Origin: JACDBD01 sp050743385 | Lineage (GTDB): Bacteria > Actinomycetota > Acidimicrobiia > IMCC26256 > JACDBD01 | Assembly (NCBI GenBank): GCA_050743385.1 | Contig: JBOGFJ010000145.1 | Location: 1-14,028 of the forward strand | Length of the DNA stretch: 14,028 nucleotides | Reading direction: 5' to 3' | Part shown: in pieces, positions 13,386 through 14,028 of the stretch | How positions within the stretch are numbered: the first letter of the stretch is position 1 | How the letters are laid out: each line of letters opens with the position of its first letter | The notes under the pieces: generated by a model | Database searches by the model: none | Told to the model about the DNA's origin: nothing | Seen by the model: only the letters and a program-made list of their open reading frames with translations | Position numbers and translations under genes: made by a program

Positions 13386-13398
13386 CATCGGGTCCGGG
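13383..13398 (+). promoter_or_regulatory. -10 box for the Trax-like gene, overlapping a stop codon
   Basis: TAGCAT (13383-13388) lies 10 nt before the ATG at 13399, so the leader would be only a few nucleotides. Its TAG is the stop codon of the membrane protein gene. No Shine-Dalgarno sequence fits the start. Confidence 0.4.
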
Positions 13399-14028
13399 AT
13401 GGCGCCGGACCGCTCGCGGGAGATCGCCGACGTCGGCGACGAGGCTCGCGCGGCACTCGAGGGCAAGCACCAGGCTCGCGAGATCACGCTCAGCGCGTCG
13501 CGGCGGGCGATCCGCGCCTGCGCCACCGCCATTCGAGCCGTCCACCGGCGCGAGTTCACCGAAGCCCGGGCGCTGATCGCGGAGGCGGCGGCGTTCCTGG
13601 CCGAGGCCGATGCCGCCCTCGACGGTCACGACGACATCCGGTTCGCCGGGTTCCTCAACGACGCCAAGAAGGAGTTCGCCGAAGCGAATCTCACACTCGC
13701 GTTCGTTGCCGCCCAGCGCATGCCCGCGGCCGAGGAGCTGCGCGTCGAGGTGCAGCCCTACCTGAACGGCATGGCCGAGGCCGCCAGCGAGCTCCGCCGC
13801 CAGGCGCTCGATTGTCTGCGGCGCGACGACGTCGACGAGGCCGAGGCCCTGCTCGCCGTGATGGACGAGGTGTACGGCCTGCTCGTCACGATCGACTACC
13901 CCGAGGCCCTCACCGGCGGACTCCGCCGCGCGACCGACGCGCTGCGCGGCGTCGTCGAGCGCACCCGCGGCGACGTCACTAACGCGTTGGTCGCCGCACG
14001 CGTGAAGGACGCGCTCGAGGGCGGCGGT
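13399..14028 (+). CDS. Translin/Trax-family protein (3' end beyond window)
   Basis: The frame from ATG 13399 stays open for 210 codons to the window edge. The chain is almost wholly helical and matches the translin family. In order it has AREITLSASRRAIRACATAI (about 29-48), FLNDAKKEFAEANL (85-98), and the family hallmark PYLNGMAEAASELRRQALD (120-138), followed by DEAEALLAVMDEVYGLL, DYPEALTGGLRRATD and VVERTRGDVTNAL. Translin and Trax form ring- or barrel-shaped RNA- and DNA-binding oligomers; Trax is the endoribonuclease subunit in eukaryotic C3PO and archaeal relatives. EFAEA (Glu92, Glu95) aligns with human Trax EYVEA (Glu126, Glu129), and Glu127/Glu131 fall at the third and fourth acidic positions. 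The typical family length of 200-230 means few residues are missing. Function in bacteria is unknown. Confidence 0.82.
   Translation, partial: MAPDRSREIADVGDEARAALEGKHQAREITLSASRRAIRACATAIRAVHRREFTEARALIAEAAAFLAEADAALDGHDDIRFAGFLNDAKKEFAEANLTLAFVAAQRMPAAEELRVEVQPYLNGMAEAASELRRQALDCLRRDDVDEAEALLAVMDEVYGLLVTIDYPEALTGGLRRATDALRGVVERTRGDVTNALVAARVKDALEGGG

Noticed and set aside
1..14028. tRNA, rRNA, CRISPR array, insertion sequence or phage genes
   Set aside because: The gaps between genes are short and were read for such features. None showed a cloverleaf, spaced repeats, transposase motifs or integration-type terminal repeats.

Overview
The window is about 14 kb of very G+C-rich DNA (roughly 70% by eye) from an actinobacterium, most likely Acidimicrobiia or a close relative. 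The evidence is the codon use, frequent GTG starts, short leaders, and a gene order that partly matches the Mycobacterium tuberculosis region Rv0991c (ruc) - galU - moeA1 - Rv0996. The phylum is well supported; the class is a guess.

Layout. (1) 1-2000, plus strand: the end of tldD overlapping a complete tldE, the two subunits of the TldD/TldE peptidase. (2) 2001-2667: an unusually strong 19-bp hairpin, then a pyridoxamine-5'-phosphate-oxidase-like flavoprotein. (3) 2664-4582, minus strand: a DNA alkylation repair pair, an Ada-sensor/AraC/AlkA fusion glycosylase translationally coupled to an O6-alkylguanine methyltransferase. (4) 4685-6163: a HAD phosphatase (minus) and a PHP-domain phosphoesterase (plus), divergent from back-to-back promoters. 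(5) 6168-8269, minus strand: uppP (undecaprenyl diphosphate phosphatase), a SAF/CpaB-like membrane-anchored protein, and an FmdB-type zinc-ribbon protein resembling the mycobacterial chaperone Ruc. Upstream of the last lies a near-perfect CIRCE operator, the binding site of the heat-shock repressor HrcA. (6) 8319-12649, plus strand: plsY, galU, then molybdenum cofactor genes moeA, moaA and moaC. (7) 12650-14028: a 175-bp intergenic stretch, a small actinobacterial-type membrane protein, and a translin/Trax-family gene that runs off the window end.

How the genes fit together. uppP, plsY and galU supply the envelope (lipid carrier recycling, phospholipid acylation, UDP-glucose). moaA and moaC make cyclic pyranopterin monophosphate and moeA inserts molybdate at the end of the same pathway. 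alkA and ogt repair alkylated DNA, and the Ada-like sensor suggests self-regulation. Ruc with CIRCE links the centre of the window to protein-folding stress.

Two themes recur. First, many genes start 6-10 nt after a TAnnnT -10 box, which predicts leaderless or nearly leaderless mRNAs. Second, strong inverted repeats sit at gene ends, several overlapping stop codons. The most noteworthy items are the CIRCE-controlled Ruc-like gene, a hairpin that would hide the ribosome site of the next gene in that cluster, and the bacterial Trax-like protein that keeps acidic residues aligned with the Trax RNase active site. No tRNA, rRNA, insertion sequence, CRISPR array or phage gene was seen.
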